Below are positions 1-10,251 of a DNA stretch of 64,000 nt, one piece after another; positions within the stretch are counted from its first letter, which is position 1; each line of letters starts with the position of its first letter. Under the pieces are notes generated by a model. That model was not told the origin of the DNA, did no database searches, and saw nothing but the letters and a program-made list of their open reading frames with translations. Location: contig OX442321.1 of assembly GCA_949358305.1 (NCBI GenBank), forward strand, positions 2,815,605 through 2,879,604, read 5' to 3'. Made by a program: the position numbers and the translations under genes. This DNA comes from Strigamia acuminata (taxonomy: Eukaryota > Arthropoda > Chilopoda > Geophilomorpha > Linotaeniidae).

Positions 1-24
1 TAATTGATTTTAAATGTAATCTAG

Positions 25-745
25 AAAAGAAGAATTACAAGACAGCTATCTAGTAGGCACTGAACCTAAATTTATAGTGTATGCAAGTGCACTGAGATCC
101 CTGTTAGATGTATGCAGACAATGTTTAGAGAAGTGCGTTGTTACTGTTACGAAAAAAAATGGGAGCTTGGTTATGCTAAAACAAATATGTACTTGTGGAC
201 ACACATGGTCGTGGTCTAGTCAACCAATGCATCATCAAATGCCATTAGGTGACTTAGAACTGGCTGCTGGCATTTTCTTTTCAGGAAGTAGTCCTGTTAA
301 AGCTCTAAGCATGTTTAAATCTTTAAACGTGTGTTGCATGTCTCAGCGTACATATTCTCGAATGCAAAGCCATTATTTGCTTCCTGCAACATACAATGTT
401 TGGCGTCGTGAACAAGAAAATCTGTTAAAAGATCTTCACACTCGTGAATTAGCATTGGGCACTGATGGCCGATGTGATTCACCGGGGCATTCTGCCAAGT
501 ATATGCAATATACTTTAATGGACTTAGGTCGTAACAAGGTGATTGGGCTCCAACAAATTCAGGTAAATATAATTTGTTTTTGAACCACAAATAAACAACA
601 TAGTTTATTTAATTAATGGCATTTTCTCACTGTTTAGTGCAATGAAGTTACTAGCTCAAATGCAATGGAATTAGAGGCATTGAAGCGCAGTTTGAATTTC
701 TTTGATGAGAGGGGGATTAAGGTTTGCAGTATCACTACAGACCGT
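25..745 (+). pseudogene. Transposase gene, upstream half (exons 25-562 and 638-745), cut by a retrotransposon
   Basis: Upstream part of a DNA-transposon transposase. An intron ends at AG 23-24. The first visible exon runs 25-562 with donor GTAAAT at 563. The next intron ends at 637 and exon 638-745 reads on in frame. The protein has paired CxxC-type motifs, WSSQP, the phrase LGTDGRCDSPGHSAKY and, in the second exon, SSNAMELE and SITTDR. These are hallmarks of a transposase family, often annotated as uncharacterised proteins in fish and cnidarians, that I equate with Kolobok. The reading frame stops being meaningful at 746, where the gypsy LTR starts. It resumes in the same frame at 14796 once the LTR element and one CCGT copy are discounted. 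The N-terminus lies left of the window. Confidence 0.75.
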
Positions 746-2304
746 TGTGACGGTTATAAAACCGTATTATCCAATGTTCACACTAGATGGCGCTGTTTGT
801 CTAACGCGCGCAGTTTAAACTCGATAAAGTTGCGAGTTATATTAAAGAATTAATATAACGTTGCGAATAAAATATACAGTATTTTATTGGACTAAGCTAA
901 GTATTATTTACTTGAGATATTGATTCTATCGAATCAATATCCGGTTTTACTTACCTGTTGAAGATGACCAATCGGACTCTTCGGGACCCAGTTCAATATT
1001 AGGTCCGGACTAGTGATCCACGAATCCATCGATTCAGACACCTGATTGGCTGTCGCCAATCTGATTGTTCTCTAGAACCATATAAGCTCTGGTTCTCACG
1101 AGCTCCCCGCTTGGCTTGAATGAATATTGTTGTATTGCATTGTTGTTATCGTATGATCTCACTTTCTCTCACGACACATCGGGCCTCCTCAGCTCTCAAT
1201 GGATATGTATTATTACTATCGTGTTATTGCTTGTTGTAGGGCCCATCTGGGAAGGCTAACCTTGTAGACATGTTTCACACATGAAATGGCCCCGTAGTGT
1301 TAGCCGGCTGTTCTAAGGGACAGTAGGATTTCATACGGTGGCGTAGTATATCGCTCATGCACGGGATTGATTAACCTGTTAAACAAATATCAAATTATAT
1401 GATCGGTGATAGTCGCATCTATCTGCGCGATTCTCCGATCATAGGTCAGATGCTCTGCCAGAGCACATATACGGGAAGTCAAACCCGTCAAACAAATACG
1501 GGCAAACTGTTTTCCCAGGGTTCCGATGCAGTGCATTGGCCCTTCCGTTAAGTGGGCAAGACTTGTCCGAGGTCGGTAAAAGCCTTATTCACAGGCGACG
1601 CACCGGGTTGGTGGCCCGTGAGCAATTGCATTCATACCTTGCGCTAAACAAACACTCGGGTATTGGTAATGCCGATCTGGTAGTCCCCCAGGAACTGTTT
1701 ACCCAGTGGTTGGTACCACTGAAAGCGACTCGTCGCAGAAAACAAATACCCGGCGCCTGATCACGAGATCTTGTCGTCGTAAGGCATGCTGGCGGATGGA
1801 GCTTCAACAACTCCCGCGATGGTTCCCTCGACTGTCGTGACTGTCCCCGCCCATAGAATAACAATATAACAATTCATTTGTTATATTACACTAATAATGT
1901 TTTGATGATTTGAATACGGAATATTCTAATGAATATTCCCGACCAAATACGAAGGATTCTTCGTATTAATAGATATCCGAGCTGCGGGACCGAATACGTC
2001 TCCGTAGCGCTAACTGTGACGATGCCGCAAAGTCAGCCGCACCACTCGAACAGCATCGCCCGGAACCTCAACCAGTGTAGCCGCCGTTACACTTATCCAG
2101 AACCCCAACTCCAGTTGTAATGTTAATAAACATGTAAATTATATCACACAAAATCGTAAGTTGTTATATTTGATCACATATTCACGTTGTACAGACTTCC
2201 GTAGCTTATCTCGGTTAGGTTATTTCTAGTTGTAGAAATGTCTTGTCTAAACCGATTTATCTCTTGTAATGGCTAATTATTCAGCCAAAAGTAGAATCGT
2301 CACA
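746..2304 (+). repeat. El1 5' LTR (1559 bp)
   Basis: Begins TGTGACGG and ends ATCGTCACA, giving a 6-bp terminal inverted repeat TGTGAC/GTCACA. It carries a CTCF-like motif at 780-793, a TATA-like TATAAG at 1081-1086, a hairpin TGCTCTGCCAGAGCA near 1450 and a stem-loop CAGTGGT-TGGT-ACCACTG at 1704-1721. Small open frames inside it (1536-1760, 1929-2120) recur identically in the 3' LTR only because the LTRs match; I do not call them genes. Confidence 0.93.
1081..1086 (+). promoter_or_regulatory. TATA-like box of El1 5' LTR
   Basis: TATAAG in the context ACCATATAAGCTC, mid-LTR, where the U3/R boundary would be expected. The related solo LTR has GAGCTATATGAGCTC in the equivalent place. Transcription from here would cover leader, gag and pol. 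Confidence 0.45.
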
Positions 2305-2306
2305 AG

Positions 2307-2324
2307 TGGAGGTTCTACCGAGAT
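2307..2324 (+). other. El1 primer binding site (tRNA-Gln type)
   Basis: TGGAGGTTCTACCGAGAT begins 2 nt after the 5' LTR. Its complement ends in CCTCCA and matches the 3' end of metazoan tRNA-Gln, with at most one difference from the sequence I know. El2 has TGGAGGTCCCACCGAGAT at the same spacing, supporting the same primer. Confidence 0.75.
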
Positions 2325-3428
2325 AGGCTGTCCAAATTTTAAATAAAATATTTGAAGTTTTGTGTGTCTATCGTGAATTCGAATAAGTGTAACTTTTACG
2401 GTGATTTTTGTGTGTAAAATAAGTTTCGAACGAAATTTATATTTGTGTCTAATTTATTTATTCCGTTTAAAAGTGCTTTGCAAGATAATAAATGTAATTC
2501 ATTTGCATTTCCGATTTTCCGCCGAAGAAATTGTATGTTTTAAACAAACTAATAATTTCCCACCGCGTGGTCAGGTCTAATGATCCGACCACGAGAATTG
2601 GAAAATCTTGCCCGAACTTGTCGTTGTTACGTCCGCCCGTGATACGTCGATTCGCCGTCGTCGATTCGAGAAACCACGTGGTTGGGCCTAATGCGAAAAG
2701 TTCCACAAGTTTTATCGGGAATTCTAACTGAATTCCGACAAGTATTTGTAGTTTGTTTATTTTTATAACTGTATAAATACTTGAGATTTCAAGTTAAACC
2801 TAACTTTATTCGCGTGAATAAAATACAAGGAAATTGACATTTTCGAAGGAATTAAAATTTATATTTTATTTCAAAGAGCTATTTTATTTACATACTTGAT
2901 TCTACATTAAAATGTTCGGTCAAAAGTAGGATTTCAAAACTTTGAAATCAAATATCTACGAGTGAAAAAATTCATTCCAATGTTGGCGAAGAAATTCTCG
3001 TTTGTTGTGTTGCCTAGCAACCAATGCTTTGCAGCAAAGCCGTAGTAGTCGATAGATTTCACGCGCTCTTGTTATACAAAATTTCAGCGAAATTCAAATT
3101 GGTTATAAATAAGATTTTATTATGGAAATAAGTAATACTTTTTCGGTGAATTTGGATGATCGTCCATTTTTATTTTTTTTGACTACGTCATAATTCAGAA
3201 ATCTGACTAGATCATGGGTCCGCGAAAAAGGTGAAATCCATCAATCACAGATAAGATTAAAATCTCGTGAGACTAACGTTTGAAGTTCGACCAATCAGAA
3301 AGGTTTACAGAGGTACTTGAAACCCAGAACGACCCAGTGAAACCATTGCTTCGTTTGCAACCTTCCAGATCGCTTGTAACTTCTTCGTTTATTTGTGAAT
3401 TTTTTGGAATCTTGATTTCGATTAAAAG
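2325..3428 (+). other. El1 5' leader (untranslated)
   Basis: A 1.1-kb AT-rich stretch between the primer site and the gag start, presumably holding packaging and dimerisation signals. Short open frames at 2467-2731 on both strands show no protein-like features. A segment near 3010-3055 (TTGCCTAGCAACC ... AAAGCCG) resembles one in the 3' non-coding region near 13022-13060. Confidence 0.5.
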
Positions 3429-5741
3429 ATGACTAGTAACCAGCATTCGATGAATACCCGTGGTAAGGAAAGAACGTGTTTGACCGGTGGAATTAATTTA
3501 GCCGAATTTGTACCCGTTCCAGATGAAACGGAAACAGTGAATATCGTGGAAAACCACGTGGATGATAATAATGTTTCAATTGAACTGACTGACCCAGTCG
3601 CCATTATCGATCCAGTTGTGGAAGTAACTGATCCTACCCCCGTGGAGGAAATGAATCGTCCACAAGATGGATCACATTTAGGTCCAGCTGGACTTTTTAT
3701 TTGTCGAGATTATTGTTTGAATCCAATTCAATTTGGAACAATGGCCGAAGTTTTAGATTTTGTTAACACACATCGAGATCCGTCGGAGCATTCTAGTTCT
3801 AGATCACAGACTCCACGTAATCAAGGACCGACAGATCCTGGTTTGAATACGACAACACCGATCACTCGGTATCGTCAGAAGACGACAGGACCTCCGACGA
3901 CCAACCGGAAATCTCGTTGGGATCAACAGGATCCTACACCCGGCAGTTTTGAACAAGCGTTTTATCGGCGAATGAATAATCAATTTGTTGCTTCTCATAA
4001 AAGAAGATTTATGGGTCTTAATAATAATAAAAACCCGAATCCTGGTTTTCCGAATGGAGCCAACAGTTGTCCGAATCTTGCTGCTGAACCCACGCATGGA
4101 TTAAATAATGATCTAAGCGCGCAGCTAAGAGGAATAGTCGATCCAAACAATCGTTTGAATCCTTTTTCTGGAAATAATAATATTCCAAACCAATTGCCTA
4201 TATCGCAAGGAAGTTATCCAGTTCAGCCGAACTTAAATAACTTAAATAACCCGAATAACTGTTCAAGTTTCGGTAATCAAGACCAGTGGAATAATTATTC
4301 ACAACCTGGCAATCAGAACCAGTCGAATAATTTTTCGAATCAAGGTTATCAGGGAAATTCGAATAATCATTCGAACTTTGGAAATCAAGGTGGAGCAAAT
4401 AATCATTCCAACTTTGGTAACCAAAGAAGACAAAATCCCCGTGGATCGAATAATCATTCAAATTTTGACAACCAAGGTGGACCGAATAACCATTCGAATC
4501 TTGGCCATCAAGGTAGACAAAATCAAGGAGGGTCAAATAATTTCAACCCCAATAATTTTAACGGCTCTAGTCAAAATAACTCGAGTCATTTTAATAATGG
4601 TTCGACGAATGATAATTCGCGACCAACAAGTAGTTTTGGGATGTCAGCAGACGACTTAGCTACTATTGCATTAAATATGCATAAACTAGCCCAAGTAGGA
4701 AAGAATTCCACCCCTGCAACACCCCAAACTATAAGTTTGAAACCTCCCGATATACCTGTATTTTCGGGTAAAACTGAAGAAAGCGAGCGCTTCCTCAGTA
4801 TAATTCGAAACGTTGCGTTTCTACGAAATATTTCACTCGATGAAATGTTAGTAAAAGGCGTGGCTGGTTACTTAACCGACCTCGCATATAGTTGGTTTCA
4901 AGAGAGACGAAACGACTTTCATAATTGGGACACGTTTGAAAAAGCGTTTAGAGGAAGGTTTGTTGCCACATGCTTGGAACGAACAACCCAATTAACAAAG
5001 TTGAGACAGCTCGAATCAGAAAACTTGTATGATTATACACATAAGTTTTACCAACTTTGGTTATTACAAGATAACCTTAACTCTCAGGGAGCTGCGAGTA
5101 TATTCTTGGGAAGCATTACTCCCGCCAACGATCTTCTCTTGCACACGCAAGGTTTAGATGAACTTCCCTTCATAGACATTTATAATGCTATTACAAAGAA
5201 GAAAGGACTGTACAGCCGTACAGCCAATGGGGTGAGAGTAAACGATCCAGTCGTTTTCCCACCTAGGAAACCGGACACTCGTTCGCAACCTAAAAATAAC
5301 GCCAAGTCCCTGACTTTGGAATCAGATGAACAGATTAATTTCTGTACAGATGAGTTACCCGAAGAATGTGAACTAATTTACGCAGTAAATGGTGTAGTAG
5401 ACCCCAACAGGAGGGGACAAATGGTTTGCTTTAATTGTAAGAAACCCGGACATTTCCGACGAGAGTGTCCAGATTTAAAACCCCGTTCGAATTTTAAGTC
5501 TGAAGACATTCAGAAGCGAAATACCCCAGATAATCCAACTTTGGATCCCTCTGCTAAGCGTAAACCTAATTGGGTAACCCAAGAAGTGTTGGATGCGACA
5601 CTAGATGTGAAACTTGATTCCAAATTTAATAATTTTGAGAATAAACTGCAGTCGACGCTCACTAATCAATTAGCTGAGATAGTCAAACAATTGGCTAAAC
5701 CTGAATCTAACGATTCGACTGATTCTAGTGCAAAAAACTAG
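3429..5741 (+). CDS. gag: El1 Gag (770 aa)
   Basis: Structural protein forming the intracellular particle that packages element RNA. ATG at 3429 follows a long leader. Residues about 230-410 are extremely Asn/Gln/Gly rich with repeats of the type NQGGxNNHSNFG. A gag-fold region follows (about 440-570, with WFQERRNDF and the FEKAFRGRF-like stretch). A CCHC zinc knuckle is visible at C667, C670, H675 and C680 (CFNCKKPGHFRREC), then a basic tail and a coiled C-terminus. The stop TAG is preceded directly by the slippery heptamer A AAA AAC. The El2 homologue aligns at the N-terminus, the gag fold and the knuckle. Confidence 0.93.
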   Translation: MTSNQHSMNTRGKERTCLTGGINLAEFVPVPDETETVNIVENHVDDNNVSIELTDPVAIIDPVVEVTDPTPVEEMNRPQDGSHLGPAGLFICRDYCLNPIQFGTMAEVLDFVNTHRDPSEHSSSRSQTPRNQGPTDPGLNTTTPITRYRQKTTGPPTTNRKSRWDQQDPTPGSFEQAFYRRMNNQFVASHKRRFMGLNNNKNPNPGFPNGANSCPNLAAEPTHGLNNDLSAQLRGIVDPNNRLNPFSGNNNIPNQLPISQGSYPVQPNLNNLNNPNNCSSFGNQDQWNNYSQPGNQNQSNNFSNQGYQGNSNNHSNFGNQGGANNHSNFGNQRRQNPRGSNNHSNFDNQGGPNNHSNLGHQGRQNQGGSNNFNPNNFNGSSQNNSSHFNNGSTNDNSRPTSSFGMSADDLATIALNMHKLAQVGKNSTPATPQTISLKPPDIPVFSGKTEESERFLSIIRNVAFLRNISLDEMLVKGVAGYLTDLAYSWFQERRNDFHNWDTFEKAFRGRFVATCLERTTQLTKLRQLESENLYDYTHKFYQLWLLQDNLNSQGAASIFLGSITPANDLLLHTQGLDELPFIDIYNAITKKKGLYSRTANGVRVNDPVVFPPRKPDTRSQPKNNAKSLTLESDEQINFCTDELPEECELIYAVNGVVDPNRRGQMVCFNCKKPGHFRRECPDLKPRSNFKSEDIQKRNTPDNPTLDPSAKRKPNWVTQEVLDATLDVKLDSKFNNFENKLQSTLTNQLAEIVKQLAKPESNDSTDSSAKN

Positions 5742-5772
5742 ATCCGGGGGATGAAGGATTCATTCAGCCCCC
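5732..5772 (+). promoter_or_regulatory. -1 programmed ribosomal frameshift signal, gag/pol
   Basis: The slippery heptamer AAAAAAC (5732-5738) is in the correct register of the gag frame (A AAA AAC) and abuts the TAG stop at 5739-5741. Slipping back one base makes the next codon CTA at 5738, which is in the pol frame. After a 7-nt spacer comes GGGGG (5746-5750) paired with CCCCC (5768-5772), enclosing a second stem ATGAA/TTCAT (5751-5755 with 5759-5763). This is the classic X XXY YYZ plus stem layout. Confidence 0.85.
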
Positions 5773-8700
5773 AGAAATAGCTGATGCTATGTCGGACTCG
5801 TTGTTCATGGACGTGGAAACTACGTTTCTAGAAGAAGCCACTAGTCATAGCGGTGGAGTAGATGAAAATCTACAAAAGATGACGGAGCAATTCAAGAGCT
5901 TGACATTGTTTCCACATAAATGTTACACGAAGAAATTTTGTAGACCTAGACGACTCAACAGAGTCATCGGGAGCAATAATTTGCACAATATTACTTTGGG
6001 TAATAATAAAGACGATCCTCGAATGAAAGTCACAATTGGTGGGCTCACCTACAATGCGCTCATGGACACAGGAGCTTCTCAATGTTATATTGGGGAACAG
6101 CTTTTGTCAGAAACTCAAGCTCTGCCTGATTTTTTACAAGAAGCACCCAGAAACATGTTGGTTAATGCTGTAGGTGTAGCGCACAAACCAGTCGGACAAA
6201 TAACTTTGTGCGTACAGTGGGCTGATGAATGCACGCCGATGAATTTCATCGTTTTAGCCAAACGAGTCTGTGGATTAATACTCGGACATAATTTTATGCG
6301 TCGACAAAAGATTAGTACACATCCACATCTCCAAGAGTTCTCTTGTGCTGATAAACCTACTTGGTCCGCCCCTTATGTGTCAGAAGAGGATAACTTTGCA
6401 ATGGCACCTCTAAATCGAATTACTTTCGAATATTTAGAAGAACTGGCGTCAGTTGCTGATTCAACTGAATTATCTGATGCACCCGTTTTAGAATGGGATG
6501 AGAAGTTAGTTGAAGGTAGTGATTGCACTCCTGAACAGCGCCTAGCGCTTCGAGAAGTGGTCAATGCAGTATCTAATGTATTTCGTGACCAAGTTGGATG
6601 TACGAATGTTACTCAACATCGTATTAAATTCAAAGAAGGGCATTCATTGCCCAGAATGCAGTACCGCATGTACAATCCGGCCAAGAGAGCCATTATGTCC
6701 AAATTAGTTGCTGAACTAGAACAAGATGGACTAATTGAAAAGGCCACTGGGCCATTCATTAGCCATCCTGTAATTGTTGCGAAACCTGATGGTACGTACA
6801 GAATGTGTATCGACTATAGGTGGTTGAATGCAATCACCGAATTAGATGTGATTCAGATGCCTAGTATAGATCTGCTTTTGCATAATACTGGACCAGGAAG
6901 GTATTTCACATCCATTGACCTGGTCAAAGGATATTACCAAGTCGAGATGTGTAAAGAAGATCGTCCAAAGACGGCCTTTTACACACCGAATGGTCCTTAC
7001 CAATTTGTGCGAATGCCATTTGGACTTTGTAATGCTCCTTGCACTTTCCAACGATTGATGGAAGGCGTTTTAGGCTCAGCATTGCAAAACTACGCGTTAG
7101 TTTATTTAGACGACGTAATTGTCTATTCGAATACTTGGGATGAACATCTCATTCATGTCCGAGACGTGTTGGAAAAGCTTAATAAAGCTAATATGACAAT
7201 CAATAAAGCGAAGTCTCGTTTTGGAAGAACAGAACTTAAGTTCTTAGGACATTGGATTAAACCTGACGGTTTATATGGAGATCCCGATAAAATTTCTGCA
7301 ATTATGAAATTTCCGACTCCAACATGTGCTAAAGACATTCAACGGTTTCATGGAATGACAAACTTCTTCAGGAAGTTCGTTCCTAATCACGGAGCCATTG
7401 CTGCGCCATACACATGTATGATGAATGAGAAAACTCCATTTGAATGGGGAGATGCTCAAACTGAAGCTTTTAATAAAATTAAAGCGCTGCTTTGTAACGA
7501 CAATTGTCTGCACAAACCAGACATGTCCAAACCTTTCGTAGTCATGACTGACGCATCCCACGAAGGCTTAGGAGCTGTCATCTGCCAAGATGTTGATCTT
7601 TTAGATAAAGACAAAAAGAAAACGGGCACGGCACCCAGACCTGTAGCTTACGCAAGCAGAGTACTGAGAGGAGCGGAGAAGCGTTACACAACGCCAGAAC
7701 TCGAATGCCTCGCAGTCGTGTGGGCTATTGATCGTTTTAAACCATATTTAGAATATGGTACTTTTACACTCGAGTCAGATGCTGAAGCATTAAAATGGCT
7801 TATGCGAACGCCTGAGCCATCTGGAAAATTTGGTCGATGGGCCTTAAGAATCCAATGTGGTGCTTTCAAGATTGTATTTCGAAGGGGTGCTTATAACCAA
7901 GTTGCAGACGCACTTTCAAGAGCTCCATTAGGAGAGGAAGACATTCCTCTTCGTGATCATGTGGAACCCATCGAAATAAATCAGTATTGGCCAGAATGGG
8001 ACGGCAATCCTTCGATTTCTTTGAATCGTGCTCCAGGAAGGTCAGAATATTTAGCAAATGTTCGTGTCCATTTTTCAGAAAATTCTAAAGAATATTCTGA
8101 AGAAAGGGAGGGGGAGGAGATACAAGAAACTTTGTATAGTGCTCTCACTGATGTGATAAAAGAAGTCCCACCTACAAGAAGGGAAATAATTGATGCGCAG
8201 TTAGTCGACACTGAATGTAAACGCATTCGAGAGTATCTTTTATTCGACAGAATTGTCGGAATTCCGAAATCGGAAATAAAAGAATGGAAAAACAAAGTTA
8301 GAAACTATTGTTTGGACAAAAAGGAAGATGATGGCGATCAAATGATCATTTTCTTTAATCCTTCATTTGAAGAAGAGCTCAACGACTCTGGTAATGGCTT
8401 CAAAGCGGTTGTTCCCAGTTCACTCATAAAGCGAGTGCTTTTCGCCTGTCATGGCCACCCCTTGAGCGGCCACGCAGGCATGAGTAAAACTCTCGAGAAA
8501 ACTCGATTGATTTACTACTGGCCAGGAATGAGCCGAAGCGTAAGAAATTACGTTAAAAGCTGCCCCCATTGTAGTCAATACAAACCGGATCAGCAGAAAA
8601 AGCGTGCAGGTCCTTACGTACCTCATAACATGACCAACCCTTGGGAACATATTAATATGGACTTAATGGGGCCAAAACCAGCTGGGAGATCCCAAAACCA

Positions 8701-9913
8701 GTACGTCTTCGTCATAATTGACAACTGTACTAAATTTGTAGAGATTAAAGCTTTAACCAAAGCCACGAGCGCTAATTGCGTTCAAGAATTAAGATCTGTT
8801 GCAAATCGTTGGGGTCACCCAAAAAAGATTGTTAGTGATAATGGGAAACAATTCGTTTCAGATATTTATAATGAATATTGCGAAACTTATCATATCCGAC
8901 CGGCTCATACGAGCACTTATCATGCTCAGGCTAACCCGACAGAGAGAGCCAACAGGGACATTAAGATTTTATTGGCAATTTACACGGATGTGCACACCCA
9001 ATGGCCGCGATATTTAGACGAATTTGCGTTTGTAATTCGTAATAATAAATCGGATGCAACAAATTCGACACCGATGTTGCTTAATACGGGGAGAATTGTT
9101 ACCTTACCTTTCGATCCGAGAATTCTCAGGCATGCCAACCCATTTGACAAGCATAACCCTGAGAAGTATGTTCGAGAATTACTTGACATATTACGTAGAG
9201 CGCATCAAGAGATGCACAGAAGAATTCAATTGAATTACGAAAGACATCGTAAGATTCACGAACAAAAGTTCACAATTATTGAATTCGAAGTTGGAGATTT
9301 AGTTTGGAAACAAACTCACATTCTCTCGTGCGCAGACAAAAAGATCTCCGCAGGTCTTGCTGAGAAGCGGGACGGTCCTTGGGAGATTGTCGAAATCCTT
9401 CCAGGTAGCGCGTATAAATTACGCAAACTTGCTGATGGTTCAATAGAAAAATCAGTGAACATTAAGGCTTTATATCCTTATACGCCGTTATATCCAATTG
9501 AAACTTGGAAAATAGGGCAGAAAACTGCTTCAAATACAGATCAGGAAAATCCTAAATGGATGGACGAAAGTAATGAACTTCCGTCACCACCTGTTCAAAA
9601 GGAAATAATTCCTGAAACTCCTACGGAAGTTCCGATGGAATTATCCGAATCGCCCCAAATACAGACTAAAAAATCTGTACAAGAAAAGTCTAAACATAGA
9701 CATCGACAGCGATTAATTGCTGTGGATAAGAAAGCAGCAGTGGAACGAGGAGAACCTCTAAAGAAACCTCCTCGCAAACCACGTAAACCCCAGAAACTAG
9801 TTGAACGAACTAGCACGCGTCCTCGAAGAGAACGAGTTCCAAATCCGAAATATTCAGATGAAAATTTCGTGCGAAATATTACGGCAGTATTTAAGAAGCC
9901 TTACCAACAATGA
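5738..9913 (+). CDS. pol: El1 Pol: protease, RT, RNase H, integrase
   Basis: Expressed as Gag-Pol after the -1 shift; the pol frame is open from 5730 and its first ATG is at 5789. Numbering from that ATG: aspartic protease with D93-T-G (MDTGAS); reverse transcriptase with FxxxDLxxGYYQ and the catalytic YLDD at 439-442; RNase H with TDAS and ESDAEAL; integrase zinc module (H, H then CPHC) and catalytic D958, D1017 and E1052. A chromodomain-like or basic tail with FxVGDLVWK and a Pro/Lys-rich C-terminus follows. The frame is uninterrupted for 1374 codons and all catalytic residues are present. Integrase after RNase H is diagnostic of Ty3/gypsy. Confidence 0.95.
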   Translation, partial: LDPGDEGFIQPPEIADAMSDSLFMDVETTFLEEATSHSGGVDENLQKMTEQFKSLTLFPHKCYTKKFCRPRRLNRVIGSNNLHNITLGNNKDDPRMKVTIGGLTYNALMDTGASQCYIGEQLLSETQALPDFLQEAPRNMLVNAVGVAHKPVGQITLCVQWADECTPMNFIVLAKRVCGLILGHNFMRRQKISTHPHLQEFSCADKPTWSAPYVSEEDNFAMAPLNRITFEYLEELASVADSTELSDAPVLEWDEKLVEGSDCTPEQRLALREVVNAVSNVFRDQVGCTNVTQHRIKFKEGHSLPRMQYRMYNPAKRAIMSKLVAELEQDGLIEKATGPFISHPVIVAKPDGTYRMCIDYRWLNAITELDVIQMPSIDLLLHNTGPGRYFTSIDLVKGYYQVEMCKEDRPKTAFYTPNGPYQFVRMPFGLCNAPCTFQRLMEGVLGSALQNYALVYLDDVIVYSNTWDEHLIHVRDVLEKLNKANMTINKAKSRFGRTELKFLGHWIKPDGLYGDPDKISAIMKFPTPTCAKDIQRFHGMTNFFRKFVPNHGAIAAPYTCMMNEKTPFEWGDAQTEAFNKIKALLCNDNCLHKPDMSKPFVVMTDASHEGLGAVICQDVDLLDKDKKKTGTAPRPVAYASRVLRGAEKRYTTPELECLAVVWAIDRFKPYLEYGTFTLESDAEALKWLMRTPEPSGKFGRWALRIQCGAFKIVFRRGAYNQVADALSRAPLGEEDIPLRDHVEPIEINQYWPEWDGNPSISLNRAPGRSEYLANVRVHFSENSKEYSEEREGEEIQETLYSALTDVIKEVPPTRREIIDAQLVDTECKRIREYLLFDRIVGIPKSEIKEWKNKVRNYCLDKKEDDGDQMIIFFNPSFEEELNDSGNGFKAVVPSSLIKRVLFACHGHPLSGHAGMSKTLEKTRLIYYWPGMSRSVRNYVKSCPHCSQYKPDQQKKRAGPYVPHNMTNPWEHINMDLMGPKPAGRSQNQYVFVIIDNCTKFVEIKALTKATSANCVQELRSVANRWGHPKKIVSDNGKQFVSDIYNEYCETYHIRPAHTSTYHAQANPTERANRDIKILLAIYTDVHTQWPRYLDEFAFVIRNNKSDATNSTPMLLNTGRIVTLPFDPRILRHANPFDKHNPEKYVRELLDILRRAHQEMHRRIQLNYERHRKIHEQKFTIIEFEVGDLVWKQTHILSCADKKISAGLAEKRDGPWEIVEILPGSAYKLRKLADGSIEKSVNIKALYPYTPLYPIETWKIGQKTASNTDQENPKWMDESNELPSPPVQKEIIPETPTEVPMELSESPQIQTKKSVQEKSKHRHRQRLIAVDKKAAVERGEPLKKPPRKPRKPQKLVERTSTRPRRERVPNPKYSDENFVRNITAVFKKPYQQ

Positions 9914-10016
9914 GATAAAAATCTCAAAGTTTACCTAGGATTTAATAAAGTTTTATTTAAAACTTGATGTGTGCTTATTTACATGTCTAAATTCGTGTAG
10001 AGATTTATAATCTCAA

Positions 10017-10026
10017 CACCGGGGGA
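10017..10026 (+). other. Second polypurine-tract copy downstream of pol
   Basis: CACCGGGGGA is identical over 10 bases to the tract directly upstream of the 3' LTR (13221-13230) but lies 3.2 kb earlier, between pol and ORF3. It may be an internal plus-strand primer, as in Ty1 and lentiviruses, or a relic of an older 3' end predating ORF3. Confidence 0.5.
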
Positions 10027-10251
10027 CATAATAAATACACATTTTCGTCAGATTTATATTAAAATATAAATTTGTATCGGAATTGATTAGTTTCGATAGA
10101 TTATCTCTTTGATTGACTTTATTTGAGATATGCAGGTATTTTTTTTTATTATTAAAAAATACGAAGATTTACTTGAAACAAGTGATCTCGTCTTCTCACG
10201 AAGACACGTGATTATCGAAGTGCGATTAAACCTCGAACCCGATTAAAAGGG

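Noticed and set aside
1536-2120. Open frames of 74, 91 and 63 codons inside El1 LTRs, repeated at 14023-14607
   Set aside because: They repeat only because the LTRs match; no motif, and the related LTRs (30773-32072, 25992-27656) do not preserve them.
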